Below are positions 51,772-61,088 of a DNA stretch of 64,000 nt, piece by piece. Source of the DNA: Thalassovita sp. Lineage in GTDB: Bacteria; Pseudomonadota; Alphaproteobacteria; Rhodobacterales; Rhodobacteraceae. Positions within the stretch are counted from its first letter, which is position 1. Each line of letters starts with the position of its first letter. The stretch spans positions 3,559,501-3,623,500 of the forward strand of contig NZ_OY829290.1 in the NCBI RefSeq assembly GCF_963691685.1. Reading direction: 5' to 3'. The position numbers and the translations under genes were made by a program. The notes below the pieces were generated by a model. It saw nothing but the letters and a program-made list of their open reading frames with translations, ran no database searches and had not been told where the DNA came from.

Positions 51772-53076
51772 TCAGCCGACCCTTTCGTGTACAAGAGGAG
51801 GCAGATCAGGGGGAGTTTCACCCAAGGCGATCGCCCCAAGCACCGCCTCGGCAGCCACATCCGCAGCCCCTTCCCGGGCCGCATGGATTCGCGCCAGCGG
51901 TTGGCCCTTTTGCACTTTTGCGCCCAGAACTGCAACCTCGGACAGGCCCACGGCCGGATCCACCACATCGCTTTCGACCTGACGCCCGCCGCCCAATTCG
52001 ACCACCGCCAGACCCAGCGCATGACCGTTGATCGCGCTGACATAGCCATCCGCGGGCGCCGTCACCTCACGGATCACCGGCGCTTCGGGCAGGAAACGGC
52101 CCCAGTTTTCAATGAATTGCACCGGTCCACCCTGTGCCGCGACCATCCGGCCAAAAACCTCAGCCGCCTGTCCGCTGCGGATTGCTGCGCGCATTTTTTC
52201 AGCACCATCAGTGGCGTCTGTTGCCAGACCGGCATTGGCCAGCGCCACGCCGCCCAGTTCCGCGGACAGCTCAAACAGCGGCCCCTCAACCGCGCCCGTC
52301 AGCACCCGCATGGAACTGGCCACCTCCAGCGCATTGCCCAATTCCGGCGCCAGCGGCTGGTTCATATCGGTGATCAGTGCGGTGGTCGGGCAGCCGGCCG
52401 CATTGGCGGTTGAGACCAGCGCCGCGGCCAGCGCGCGGGCATCATCGGCGGTTTTCATAAAGGCGCCAGAGCCCACTTTGACGTCCAGCACCAGCCCTTC
52501 CAGACCCGCGGCCAATTTTTTCGACAGGATGGAGGCGGTGATCAGATCCAAGCTTTCCACCGTGCCGGTGACGTCACGCACCGCATAAAGCCGCTTGTCG
52601 GCTGGCGCCACCTCACCCGACGCCGAGACAATCGCGCAGCCCGCTTTGGCAACGACATCCTTGAACTGCTCCTCGCTGAGGCCGGTGCGGTAGCCGGGGA
52701 TCGCCTCCAGCTTATCAAGGGTACCGCCGGTATGACCCAGCCCGCGCCCCGAAATCATCGGCACATACCCGCCGCAGGCCGCCAGTGCCGGCGCCAGAAC
52801 CAGCGACACGCAATCGCCCACGCCACCGGTCGAGTGTTTGTCGATCACTGGCCGGTCCAGATCCCAGTGCATCACATCACCGCTGTCCCGCATCGCCAGG
52901 GTCAGACCCACCCGGCCCTCTTCGCTCATACCGTTCAAGAGCGCAGCCATGGCAAAGGCCCCGGCCTGCGCGTCACTGACGGTGCGATCGGATAAGCCCC
53001 TGGCAAACCACGCCAATTCTTCGCGGCTCACCTCTTGCTTTTCGCGCAGTTTGACGATGATCGCGCGTGCATCCAT
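51772..53076 (-). CDS. deoA: Thymidine phosphorylase
   Basis: 434 aa. It splits thymidine or deoxyuridine with phosphate to base and deoxyribose 1-phosphate. The KHSTGGVGD signature (VIDKHSTGGVGDCVSLVLAP) is intact, with MISGRGLGHTGGTLDKLEAI and the C-terminal beta domain. It lies 3 bp after cdd. Its product feeds DeoB in the next gene. Confidence 0.95.
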   Translation of the reverse strand: MDARAIIVKLREKQEVSREELAWFARGLSDRTVSDAQAGAFAMAALLNGMSEEGRVGLTLAMRDSGDVMHWDLDRPVIDKHSTGGVGDCVSLVLAPALAACGGYVPMISGRGLGHTGGTLDKLEAIPGYRTGLSEEQFKDVVAKAGCAIVSASGEVAPADKRLYAVRDVTGTVESLDLITASILSKKLAAGLEGLVLDVKVGSGAFMKTADDARALAAALVSTANAAGCPTTALITDMNQPLAPELGNALEVASSMRVLTGAVEGPLFELSAELGGVALANAGLATDATDGAEKMRAAIRSGQAAEVFGRMVAAQGGPVQFIENWGRFLPEAPVIREVTAPADGYVSAINGHALGLAVVELGGGRQVESDVVDPAVGLSEVAVLGAKVQKGQPLARIHAAREGAADVAAEAVLGAIALGETPPDLPPLVHERVG

Positions 53077-53079
53077 GGT

Positions 53080-53496
53080 TCAGCTCCGCTCCATATGGCT
53101 GGCGTCAAAGGCACCGGGCAGCAGGTCACCAATGGTGGTGGTCAGGATCGTGCCATCGGTGGTGGCCAGCGTGACCTTCACATCACGGGCGCCAAATTCC
53201 GCCAGTTTCTGACGGCAGCCACCGCAGGGCGGCACCGGCGCCGGGCTGTCAGCAATGACACAAACCTCAGTCAGTTCCTTTTCGCCCGCAGCCACCATTG
53301 CCGCGATGGCCCCCGCCTCGGCGCAGGTGCCTTCGGGATAGGCCACGTTTTCCACGTTACAGCCCTGATAGGTCACGCCGCCCTTTGACAGGATCGCCGC
53401 GCCGACCTTGAAATTGGAATAGGGCGCATGGGCGTTTTCACGGACCGCCGTGGCGGCCTCCAGCAGGCTGGTCTTCTCGGGCATCGACTGGGGCAT
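53080..53496 (-). CDS. cdd: Cytidine deaminase
   Basis: 138 aa, the small tetrameric type. Zinc ligands are Cys in YPEGTCAEAGAIAAM (with the catalytic Glu) and two Cys in VPPCGGCRQKLAEFG. It turns cytidine/deoxycytidine into uridine/deoxyuridine, the first step of this operon. The start at 53496 follows AAAGGA; an upstream extension of 24 codons is not conserved-looking. Confidence 0.92.
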   Translation of the reverse strand: MPQSMPEKTSLLEAATAVRENAHAPYSNFKVGAAILSKGGVTYQGCNVENVAYPEGTCAEAGAIAAMVAAGEKELTEVCVIADSPAPVPPCGGCRQKLAEFGARDVKVTLATTDGTILTTTIGDLLPGAFDASHMERS

Positions 53497-53718
53497 TGTC
53501 AGGCATCCTTTTATTCTTGATCTTATAGGGGGTCTTGTGACCCTATTTTGTCGGAGTGCAACCGGCAACGGTTACGTATTTTTTGACCGAATGGAAAACT
53601 TTTGACCAAACGTGGGGCACAATGCAAGCGCCCTGTTAGCGCTAAGCTGAAATCAGCGTCTTTCGCAGAGAAAGAATATAGTTTAACACTAAACTACCAG
53701 ATTTTATGAGGCGATCCG

Positions 53719-55998
53719 ATGTCCGACAGCCATAACGAGAAACTGCGCCAGGCAGCCCTGTTTTACCACGAACACCCGAAACCCGGGAAGCTGGAGGTGC
53801 GCGCCACCAAACCGCTGGCCAACGGCCGCGACCTGGCCCGCGCCTATAGCCCCGGCGTGGCTGAGGCCTGTCTGGAGATCAAATCCGAACCCTCAGACGC
53901 CAGCCGCTACACAGCGCGCGGCAATCTGGTGGGCGTTGTGTCCAACGGCTCAGCCGTTCTGGGCCTCGGCAACATCGGCGCGCTGGCCTCCAAACCGGTG
54001 ATGGAAGGCAAGGCGGTTCTGTTCAAGAAATTCGCCAACATCGACTGTTTCGACATCGAGGTTGAAGAAAAAGATCCCGAAAAACTGGCCGAGATTGTCT
54101 GCGCGCTGGAGCCGACCTTTGGCGCGATCAACCTCGAAGACATCAAAGCCCCCGACTGTTTCATCGTGGAAAAGATCTGCCGGGAAAAGATGAACATCCC
54201 CGTCTTCCACGATGACCAGCACGGCACCGCAATCGTTGTTGGCGCCGCTGCGACCAATGCGCTGGAAGTGGCGGGCAAACGCTTTGAGGACATCAAGATC
54301 GTCTCCACCGGTGGTGGCGCGGCGGGCATTGCTTGCCTCAACATGCTGCTGAAACTGGGTGTGAAACGTGAAAACGTCTGGCTCTGCGATATTGACGGTC
54401 TGGTTTACGAAGGCCGCACCAGTGAGATGACGCCGCAGAAGGCGGAATATGCCCAAGCCAGCGACAAACGCACGCTGGATGAGGTGATCGACGGCGCCGA
54501 CATGTTCCTGGGCCTGTCCGGCCCCGGCGTGTTGAAGCCTGAAATGGTGGCCAAGATGGCGGATCGCCCGATCATCTTTGCGCTGGCCAACCCGACCCCG
54601 GAAATCATGCCAGACCTGGCCCGCGAAGTGGCGCCTGAGGCGATCATCGCCACCGGCCGCAGCGACTTCCCCAATCAGGTGAACAACGTCCTGTGCTTCC
54701 CGTTCATCTTCCGCGGCGCGCTGGATGTAGGCGCGACTGAGATCAACGATGAGATGTGCGTCGCCTGTGTGCAGGGCATCGCCGAACTGGCCCGCGCCAC
54801 CACCTCGGCTGAGGCGGCAGCGGCCTATAAGGGCGAACAGCTGACCTTTGGCTGTGACTACCTGATCCCAAAACCCTTTGATCCGCGTCTGGTTGGCGTG
54901 GTCTCCGCCGCCGTGGCCAAGGCCGCAATGGACAGCGGCGTCGCCACCCGCCCGATTGAGGATCTGGAGGCGTATAAGCACAAGCTGGATCAGTCGGTCT
55001 TCAAATCGGCGCTGCTGATGCGGCCGCTGTTTGAAAGCGCCCGCGCCGCCTCGCGCCGGATCATCTTTGCTGAGGGTGAAGATGAACGTGTGCTGCGCGC
55101 CGCGCAGGCCATTTTGGAAGAGACAACCGAAACGCCAATCCTGATCGGCCGCCCCGAGGTTCTGGAGGCGCGCTGTGAACGTGCTGGTCTGACCATCCGC
55201 CCGGGGCAGGACTTTGAGTTTGTGAACCCGGAAAACGACCCGCGCTATTTCGACTATTGGAACAGCTACCATCAGCTGATGGAACGCAAAGGCGTCACCC
55301 CCGATATCGCCAAGGCGATCATGCGCACCAACACCACCGCCATTGGCGCGGTGGCCGTGCAGCGCGGTGAGGCGGACAGCCTGATCTGCGGCACCTTTGG
55401 CGAATACCGTTGGCATCTGGACTACATCCAGCAGATCCTAGGCAGCCAGACCCTGACGCCCCATGGCGCTCTGTCGCTGATGATCCTTGAGGATGGCCCG
55501 CTGTTCATCGCTGACACGCAGGTGAATGAGTTGCCGACGCCGGACCAGCTGGTGCGCATCGTCGAAGGCGCCGCCCGTCACGTCCGCCGCTTTGGTCTGG
55601 AACCCAATATCGCGCTGTGTTCGCAGAGCCAATTCGGCAACCACAAAGAGGGCTCCGGCAAACGACTGCGTGAGGCGCTGGAGATCCTCGACAGCCGTAA
55701 TCCTGACTTCTGCTATGAGGGCGAGATGAACGTCGACGTGGCGCTGGATCCCGAACTGCGTCAGCGTATCTTCCCCCGTTCCCGGATGCAGGGCGCGGCC
55801 AACGTGCTGGTTTTTGCCCATGCCGATGCGGCGTCGGGTGTGCGCAACATTCTGAAAATGCGCGCTGACGGGCTGGAGGTAGGTCCGATCCTGATGGGCA
55901 TGGGCAACAAGGCCCATATCGTCAGCCCTTCGATCACGGCGCGGGGGCTGTTGAACATGGCCGCCATCGCCGGCACACCGGTGGATCATTATGGCTAA
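53719..55998 (+). CDS. maeB: NADP-dependent malic enzyme fused to a phosphotransacetylase-like domain
   Basis: 759 aa. The malic enzyme half (about 1-430) has RDLARAYSPGVAEACLEI, EDIKAPDCFIVEKICREKMN, VFHDDQHGTAIV and the NADP site STGGGAAGIACL. The second half (about 435-759) is the phosphate acetyltransferase-like domain (RIIFAEGEDERVLRAAQAIL), which regulates rather than catalyses in MaeB proteins. It makes pyruvate and NADPH from malate. The following peptidase-like gene overlaps its end by 8 nt. Confidence 0.94.
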   Translation: MSDSHNEKLRQAALFYHEHPKPGKLEVRATKPLANGRDLARAYSPGVAEACLEIKSEPSDASRYTARGNLVGVVSNGSAVLGLGNIGALASKPVMEGKAVLFKKFANIDCFDIEVEEKDPEKLAEIVCALEPTFGAINLEDIKAPDCFIVEKICREKMNIPVFHDDQHGTAIVVGAAATNALEVAGKRFEDIKIVSTGGGAAGIACLNMLLKLGVKRENVWLCDIDGLVYEGRTSEMTPQKAEYAQASDKRTLDEVIDGADMFLGLSGPGVLKPEMVAKMADRPIIFALANPTPEIMPDLAREVAPEAIIATGRSDFPNQVNNVLCFPFIFRGALDVGATEINDEMCVACVQGIAELARATTSAEAAAAYKGEQLTFGCDYLIPKPFDPRLVGVVSAAVAKAAMDSGVATRPIEDLEAYKHKLDQSVFKSALLMRPLFESARAASRRIIFAEGEDERVLRAAQAILEETTETPILIGRPEVLEARCERAGLTIRPGQDFEFVNPENDPRYFDYWNSYHQLMERKGVTPDIAKAIMRTNTTAIGAVAVQRGEADSLICGTFGEYRWHLDYIQQILGSQTLTPHGALSLMILEDGPLFIADTQVNELPTPDQLVRIVEGAARHVRRFGLEPNIALCSQSQFGNHKEGSGKRLREALEILDSRNPDFCYEGEMNVDVALDPELRQRIFPRSRMQGAANVLVFAHADAASGVRNILKMRADGLEVGPILMGMGNKAHIVSPSITARGLLNMAAIAGTPVDHYG

Positions 55999-56782
55999 GG
56001 TCCTTTATTGGGGGGGGCACGGTCTGGCCGTGCTCCTCCTGACATTGTTGACCTTTGTTGGCGGGATCGCCTGGGCCGTTGCGCTCTTTGGGACCCGCAT
56101 CCACTTCCTCTTCCGCTTTGCGCTTGTCTATGTGGCTCTGTCACTTGCCCTACTGTGGGTGCCCTATCTGCTGCATCAGAACGGCGTTGTGGCCGTGCCG
56201 CGGATCAGCACCAGTTTCCAATCTTCGCCGTTTCTGAGAACCCCGGTGATCTACCGGGTGCTGAACCGCGATTTTGTCAGGCCGGAACTGCGCGGCGTCG
56301 CCCGGGATCTGGCCGATCACATGGCCCAACGGTTTCCCGCCACCCCGCGCACAGTGACCTATGCGCTGGATGGCAACTTCCCCTTCTTTGACGGGCTGCC
56401 CCTGCTGCCCCACCTCAGCCATGATGACGGCGAGGCACTGGATCTGGCGCTTTACTGGCAGGATGCAAATGGCGCCTATGTTGCGGGCCCCGGCAAATCG
56501 CCGCTGGGATATTGGGGCTATGTGGACGGCCCAAGCGATTGCCCAACGCGCCCGGATGATCTGCGCTGGGATATGGACTGGCTGCAGCCGCGCCTGCCGG
56601 ATCTGCAACTGGATGTCGCCCGCACCCGCGAAGCGCTGATCTGGCTCAGCCAGGACCGCCGGGTGCATAAGATCCTGGTCGAACCGCATATCCTGGCCCA
56701 GATCGGCTACGACCACCCCAAGATCAGGTTTCAGGGCTGCGCGGCGGCGCGCCACGATGACCACATCCACATTCAGCTGTGA
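55991..56782 (+). CDS. Membrane-anchored LAS-type (MepA/VanY-like) zinc peptidase, predicted
   Basis: 263 aa. Two N-terminal membrane helices (about 12-34 and 38-61) anchor a periplasmic domain. LSHDDGEALDLALYW gives His144 and Asp151 with the seven-residue spacing of LAS peptidases (lysostaphin, D-Ala-D-Ala peptidase, sonic hedgehog). The C-terminus RHDDHIHIQL gives His258-x-His260, close to MepA's HDNHFHVRL. A peptidoglycan endopeptidase or carboxypeptidase is inferred. The start lies inside the maeB end (8-nt overlap), an odd partner for a cell-wall gene. Confidence 0.65.
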   Translation: MAKVLYWGGHGLAVLLLTLLTFVGGIAWAVALFGTRIHFLFRFALVYVALSLALLWVPYLLHQNGVVAVPRISTSFQSSPFLRTPVIYRVLNRDFVRPELRGVARDLADHMAQRFPATPRTVTYALDGNFPFFDGLPLLPHLSHDDGEALDLALYWQDANGAYVAGPGKSPLGYWGYVDGPSDCPTRPDDLRWDMDWLQPRLPDLQLDVARTREALIWLSQDRRVHKILVEPHILAQIGYDHPKIRFQGCAAARHDDHIHIQL

Positions 56783-56820
56783 TCCAGAATCACGCAGTCC
56801 TCACACCCGCCGCAGCTAAC

Positions 56821-56920
56821 TTTGCAAACTCCACCGTAATTTCCCCGTATTTCTTGCAGAATTTGCTGCTTTGCAAAACTTTGCAGAGTGAATTTGGAAG
56901 ATTCTGCAAATATCTGCGTA
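56821..56920. promoter_or_regulatory. TTTGCAAA boxes upstream of prpE (ScfR/PccR type)
   Basis: TTTGCAAA at 56821-56828 and 56870-56877, TTTGCAGA at 56880-56887, and TCTGCAAA at 56913-56920. In Rhodobacter the short-chain acyl-CoA regulator PccR binds paired TTTGCAAA boxes in propionyl-CoA genes. Their place 90-190 bp before a propionyl-CoA synthetase gene fits activation by such a regulator. Confidence 0.75.
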
Positions 56921-57008
56921 TTTCTGTCACTGTTGGCGGCAACATCCTTGCCTCAACGGAAAGCCCTCCCCTACACCTGAGACAAGCAATTTAAGGAGGA
57001 GGCATCTG

Positions 57009-58901
57009 ATGACATATAAAGAGGTCTATGAAGGCTGGAAGGCCGACCCGGAAGCGTTCTGGCTGGACGCGGCCAAGGCCATTGACTGGGACGTGGCCCC
57101 GACCAAGGCGCTGCATGCCGACAATGCTCCCCTTTATGAATGGTTCAAAGACAGCAAGGTCAACACCTGCTGGAACGCCGTGGACCGCCATGTTGAAGCC
57201 GGTCGCGGTGATCAGGTGGCGATCATCCACGACAGCCCGGTCACCGGATCGAAGAAGTGGATCACCTATGTTGAGCTGCGCAACCGGGTGGCCATGCTGG
57301 CGGGCGCGCTGCGGGCCAAGGGTGTCGAAAAAGGCGACCGCGTCATCATCTACATGCCGATGATCCCCGAAGCGCTGGAGGCCATGCTGGCCTGTTCCCG
57401 TCTGGGCGCTGTGCATTCGGTGGTGTTTGGCGGTTTTGCCTCCAACGAACTGGCGGTGCGCATCGACGATGCCAAGCCCAAGGCCATCATCGCCGCCTCC
57501 TGCGGGATTGAGCCGGGCCGCACCGTGCATTACAAACCGCTGCTGGATGGCGCCATTGAACTGGCGCAGCACAAGCCCGACTTCACCGTGATCTTCCAGC
57601 GCGAAAACGAAGTGGCCGAGCTGAAAGAAGGCCGCGATTTCAACTGGCACGGCTTCCAATACGGGGTGGAACCGGCGGACTGTGTCCCGGTGGAGGGCGA
57701 CCACCCTGCCTATATCCTCTATACCTCAGGCACCACCGGCCAACCCAAGGGCGTTGTGCGTCCCACCGCGGGCCATCTGGTGGCGCTCAACTGGTCGATG
57801 AAGAACCTCTACAACGTCGATCCCGGCGATGTGTTCTGGGCGGCCTCAGATGTGGGTTGGGTCGTTGGCCACAGCTACATCTGCTACGGCCCGCTGATCC
57901 ACGGCAACACCACCGTTGTCTTCGAAGGCAAACCCATCGGCACCCCGGATGCGGGCACCTTCTGGCGGGTGATCGAAGAACATAAGGTCAAAAGCTTCTT
58001 CACCGCCCCCACCGCCTTCCGCGCAGTGAAGCGCGAAGACCCGCGCGGGGAGTTTGTGGAGAAATATGACCTCTCCTGTCTGGAACAGGTCTATCTGGCG
58101 GGCGAACGGGCGGATCCGGACACCATCGTCTGGGCGCAGGAACAGCTGAACGTGCCGGTGATTGACCATTGGTGGCAGACCGAAACCGGCTGGTGCATCG
58201 CCGGCAACCCCTTGGGGATCGAAGAGCTGCCCACCAAACTGGGCAGCCCCGCCGTGCCTTTGCCAGGCTATGACGTGCAGATCCTGGATGAAGGCGGCCA
58301 CCCGGTGCCTGCCGGTGAACTGGGCGCCATTGCCATCAAACTGCCCCTGCCCCCCGGCACCCTGCCGACCCTGTGGAACGCGGAAGAGCGGTTCAAGTCC
58401 TCCTACCTCACCACCTTCCCCGGCTACTATGAGACCGGTGATGCCGGCATGATTGATGAGGACGGCTACCTCTCGATCATGGCGCGGACCGATGACGTGA
58501 TCAACGTCGCCGGCCACCGCCTGTCCACCGGCGGCATGGAAGAGGTACTGGCCGCCCACCCCGATGTGGCCGAATGCGCGGTGATCGGCGTGTCGGACGA
58601 TCTGAAAGGGCAGCTGCCTCTGGGCTTCCTCTGCCTCAACGCCGGTTGTGACCGGTCCCACGATGAGGTTGTGAAAGAGGTCGTCAAACTGGTGCGCGAA
58701 AAGATCGGCCCGGTTGCTGCCTTCAAACTGGCCGCCGTTGTGGACCGCCTGCCCAAGACCCGGTCTGGCAAGATCCTGCGCGGCACCATGGTGTCGATCG
58801 CAGATGGCAAAGACTACAAAATGCCGGCCACCATCGATGATCCGGTCATTCTGGATGAGATCAAAACATCCCTGCAGGGGCTGGGCTACGCGGCTGCCTG
58901 A
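57009..58901 (+). CDS. prpE: Propionyl-CoA synthetase
   Basis: 630 aa, acetyl-CoA-synthetase-like. It activates propionate to propionyl-CoA with ATP. The motifs are AYILYTSGTTGQPKGVVRPT, DVGWVVGHSYICYGPLIHGN, WWQTETGWCIAG, YYETGDAGMIDEDGYLSIMA and the catalytic Lys in LPKTRSGKILRGTM. The PrpE branch is favoured over Acs by GQPKGVVR and overall layout. AGGAGG precedes the ATG. TTTGCAAA boxes upstream and a terminator downstream make it a single regulated unit. Confidence 0.9.
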   Translation: MTYKEVYEGWKADPEAFWLDAAKAIDWDVAPTKALHADNAPLYEWFKDSKVNTCWNAVDRHVEAGRGDQVAIIHDSPVTGSKKWITYVELRNRVAMLAGALRAKGVEKGDRVIIYMPMIPEALEAMLACSRLGAVHSVVFGGFASNELAVRIDDAKPKAIIAASCGIEPGRTVHYKPLLDGAIELAQHKPDFTVIFQRENEVAELKEGRDFNWHGFQYGVEPADCVPVEGDHPAYILYTSGTTGQPKGVVRPTAGHLVALNWSMKNLYNVDPGDVFWAASDVGWVVGHSYICYGPLIHGNTTVVFEGKPIGTPDAGTFWRVIEEHKVKSFFTAPTAFRAVKREDPRGEFVEKYDLSCLEQVYLAGERADPDTIVWAQEQLNVPVIDHWWQTETGWCIAGNPLGIEELPTKLGSPAVPLPGYDVQILDEGGHPVPAGELGAIAIKLPLPPGTLPTLWNAEERFKSSYLTTFPGYYETGDAGMIDEDGYLSIMARTDDVINVAGHRLSTGGMEEVLAAHPDVAECAVIGVSDDLKGQLPLGFLCLNAGCDRSHDEVVKEVVKLVREKIGPVAAFKLAAVVDRLPKTRSGKILRGTMVSIADGKDYKMPATIDDPVILDEIKTSLQGLGYAAA

Positions 58902-58927
58902 GCGGCCAGGCCAGCCTGAGACTACAG

Positions 58928-58955
58928 AAAACGGCGCGGAACTCTGCGCCGTTTT
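58928..58955. terminator. Bidirectional terminator after prpE
   Basis: AAAACGGCGC (58928-58937) pairs with GCGCCGTTTT (58946-58955), with T runs on both sides. It ends prpE and the convergent cytochrome gene. Confidence 0.87.
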
Positions 58956-58986
58956 TCATTGGGCCGCTTTCATTGGACTTGCGACC

Positions 58987-60945
58987 TCAGGGAATAACCA
59001 AAGCGTCCGGATCCCGGCCCGCCCGGGACCAGAGCGGCTCCAGCTCAGCCTGCACTTTGGGCGCCAGTGGCGCGATGCGCAGCGCCTGCAGATAGGCCTC
59101 AATCGCGGCAGGTTCATCACCGCGCGCCGCCTCAATCCGGGCTTTCAGCCGCCAGGCGGGCCAGTTGACCTCGGACTGGTGCAGGATCGGCGCCAGCATG
59201 GCCAGCGCCGCCTCCTGCTCACCTGCATCCTGCAGGAATACAGCAAGGTTGTAGCGGGCGATTGCAAATTCGGGATAGCGGGCCACCAGATCCTCCATCG
59301 CCCTGCGCCCCGCCATCGTGTCGCCAGACAGGAAAAGCGCCATCGCACGCTGCTGCAGCAACATCGCATTGTCTGGCGCCACGCTCAGCCCCTTCTCAGC
59401 CGCCAACAGGCTGAGGTCAAAACGCTGCTGCGCCAGGGCGCTGCGGGTCAGAACCAACCAGGGCTCAAACCCGCGCACAGTGCCCTCTGCCTCCATCTGG
59501 CGCAGCAAGGCCTCCAGCTGTTTGGCAGCTGGGGCGTATTTATATGAGGTGTAGCGCAGCCCGCCGATCAGCTTGGCCATCTCCGCCTCCTGCGGGGTGA
59601 GCCCCTGATCGGGATAGAGCAGCGTCACCGCCGCAACCTTGGCCGGCCGTTTGCGCATTGGTGCCACCAGAACCGACAGCGGGCCCGGATCACGTTGGAT
59701 CCGGTGGTCGGTCATCGTGGTATGGATCACATCCTGCGTGCGGCGGGTGGGCATATGGCAGGAGGTACATTCACCCTGCGGATCCACATCCGGATGCGGA
59801 TCCCCCGACGCCATCACCGGCAGATCACGCCCGTCCACCTCATGACAGCTGAGGCAGATCTGCCGATAATGATCCGCGCGTTCGGCCACCGGCACCTTGC
59901 GATGGGGATCATGGCAGGTCAGACAGCCCAGCGCGTTGTCCTGCCCCAAAGTCTGCGTGAAGCATGCGCTTTGCTCCATCCGATAGGGATGGTGATTGAT
60001 GTCAAAGCGCTGCGACTGGTTACGCGTCTCATCGCGGATATCCAGCAACGTCTTATAGTCCTGCAGCGGCTCCCCCGGTCGGAAGGAATAGGCCCCGCGC
60101 CCGGGCCGCAACTCGGGCGTAACAGCGACCGAGGGCTGCATATGGCAGCCATAACAGATGCCATATAGCTCCTGCCGCGGCAGATCGATCGGGTTAACGA
60201 TGGCGGCTTTGATCACCTCGGTTTCCGGCTCTTCGCTATAAAGCGCCCGCAGATGCGCCGCGCCGGGACCATGGCAGCGCTGACAGCCGATCCCTTCGGG
60301 CAGATCCACCGGATAGGTCTGGGGCATCCCCTCCAGATCGCTGCCCTCTGGCACATCGGGGAAGGCGTTGTGACAGGCCATGCAGCGATGGCGCACCTGC
60401 CGGTTGACGCCAAGATGATCGGCCTCTTCATAGCCCGGCGCCATTTCCCACAGACCACCCTGCAGCGTGTACCACGACAGCGGCAGCTGCATCAGCTCCC
60501 CTGAGCCGGTGCGATAGAGGTAGATCCGCGAGTGGTGCCCCGATCCCAGGATCCAATCGACACGGGTTTCAAACACGTGGGTGCGCTGGCCATTGGCGTT
60601 CAGCTGATAGCGACGGAAATGATAACGCCCCTCATCAACCCACAGTTCGTAATGCCGGTTGGAGGGTTCATGGTAAAACCGCCCCACCCCATCGGCATCA
60701 AAGCGCTCAATCACCTCCGCGCGATCCGCCCTGACGAAGCTTTTGCCCATCCCGACCTGCTGGAAGCTCTCCCATTTGTCGCTGTGGCACTCGCCGCAGA
60801 CCGCATCGGGCACATAGCCCGCCGCCGCCCCGCTGGTGACGGGGATCTCAAGCCCGACCAAGGGTTCCACAGCGCCCGCCTCAGCCAAGCCGAGGACAGG
60901 AAAGGCAAAAACAAAGCTCAAAAACGTGATGGCTAGGCAGCGCAT
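58987..60945 (-). CDS. Periplasmic seven-haem cytochrome c with TPR-like C-terminus
   Basis: 652 aa. A signal peptide (about 1-22) exports it. Seven CxxCH haem sites are visible in order: CGECH, CMACH, CQRCH, CYGCH, CLTCH, CLSCH and CTSCH. The C-terminal third (about 440-640) is made of helical repeats that look like TPRs (LAAEKGLSVAPDNAMLLQQR, NLAVFLQDAGEQEAALAMLA). The electron donor and acceptor are unknown; no catalytic Lys-haem of nitrite reductase type (CxxCK) is seen. GGAGG lies just before the ATG at 60945. The gene stands alone. Confidence 0.85.
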   Translation of the reverse strand: MRCLAITFLSFVFAFPVLGLAEAGAVEPLVGLEIPVTSGAAAGYVPDAVCGECHSDKWESFQQVGMGKSFVRADRAEVIERFDADGVGRFYHEPSNRHYELWVDEGRYHFRRYQLNANGQRTHVFETRVDWILGSGHHSRIYLYRTGSGELMQLPLSWYTLQGGLWEMAPGYEEADHLGVNRQVRHRCMACHNAFPDVPEGSDLEGMPQTYPVDLPEGIGCQRCHGPGAAHLRALYSEEPETEVIKAAIVNPIDLPRQELYGICYGCHMQPSVAVTPELRPGRGAYSFRPGEPLQDYKTLLDIRDETRNQSQRFDINHHPYRMEQSACFTQTLGQDNALGCLTCHDPHRKVPVAERADHYRQICLSCHEVDGRDLPVMASGDPHPDVDPQGECTSCHMPTRRTQDVIHTTMTDHRIQRDPGPLSVLVAPMRKRPAKVAAVTLLYPDQGLTPQEAEMAKLIGGLRYTSYKYAPAAKQLEALLRQMEAEGTVRGFEPWLVLTRSALAQQRFDLSLLAAEKGLSVAPDNAMLLQQRAMALFLSGDTMAGRRAMEDLVARYPEFAIARYNLAVFLQDAGEQEAALAMLAPILHQSEVNWPAWRLKARIEAARGDEPAAIEAYLQALRIAPLAPKVQAELEPLWSRAGRDPDALVIP

Positions 60946-61088
60946 ATATCCTCCATGCGCGATAATCTGGCGTCTCAATCAATTGCCGTACCCTAGGCGC
61001 TCCGGGCATCTGCAGGCAAGAACCGGGCTTTCCCCGTATTGACCGTCAGGGTTTTGGTAGGTTCCTCTACCGTAAACGGAGGAGAGAC

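Noticed and set aside
53950..55416. 488-codon open frame opposite maeB
   Set aside because: Shadow of maeB; no domain and no ribosome site.
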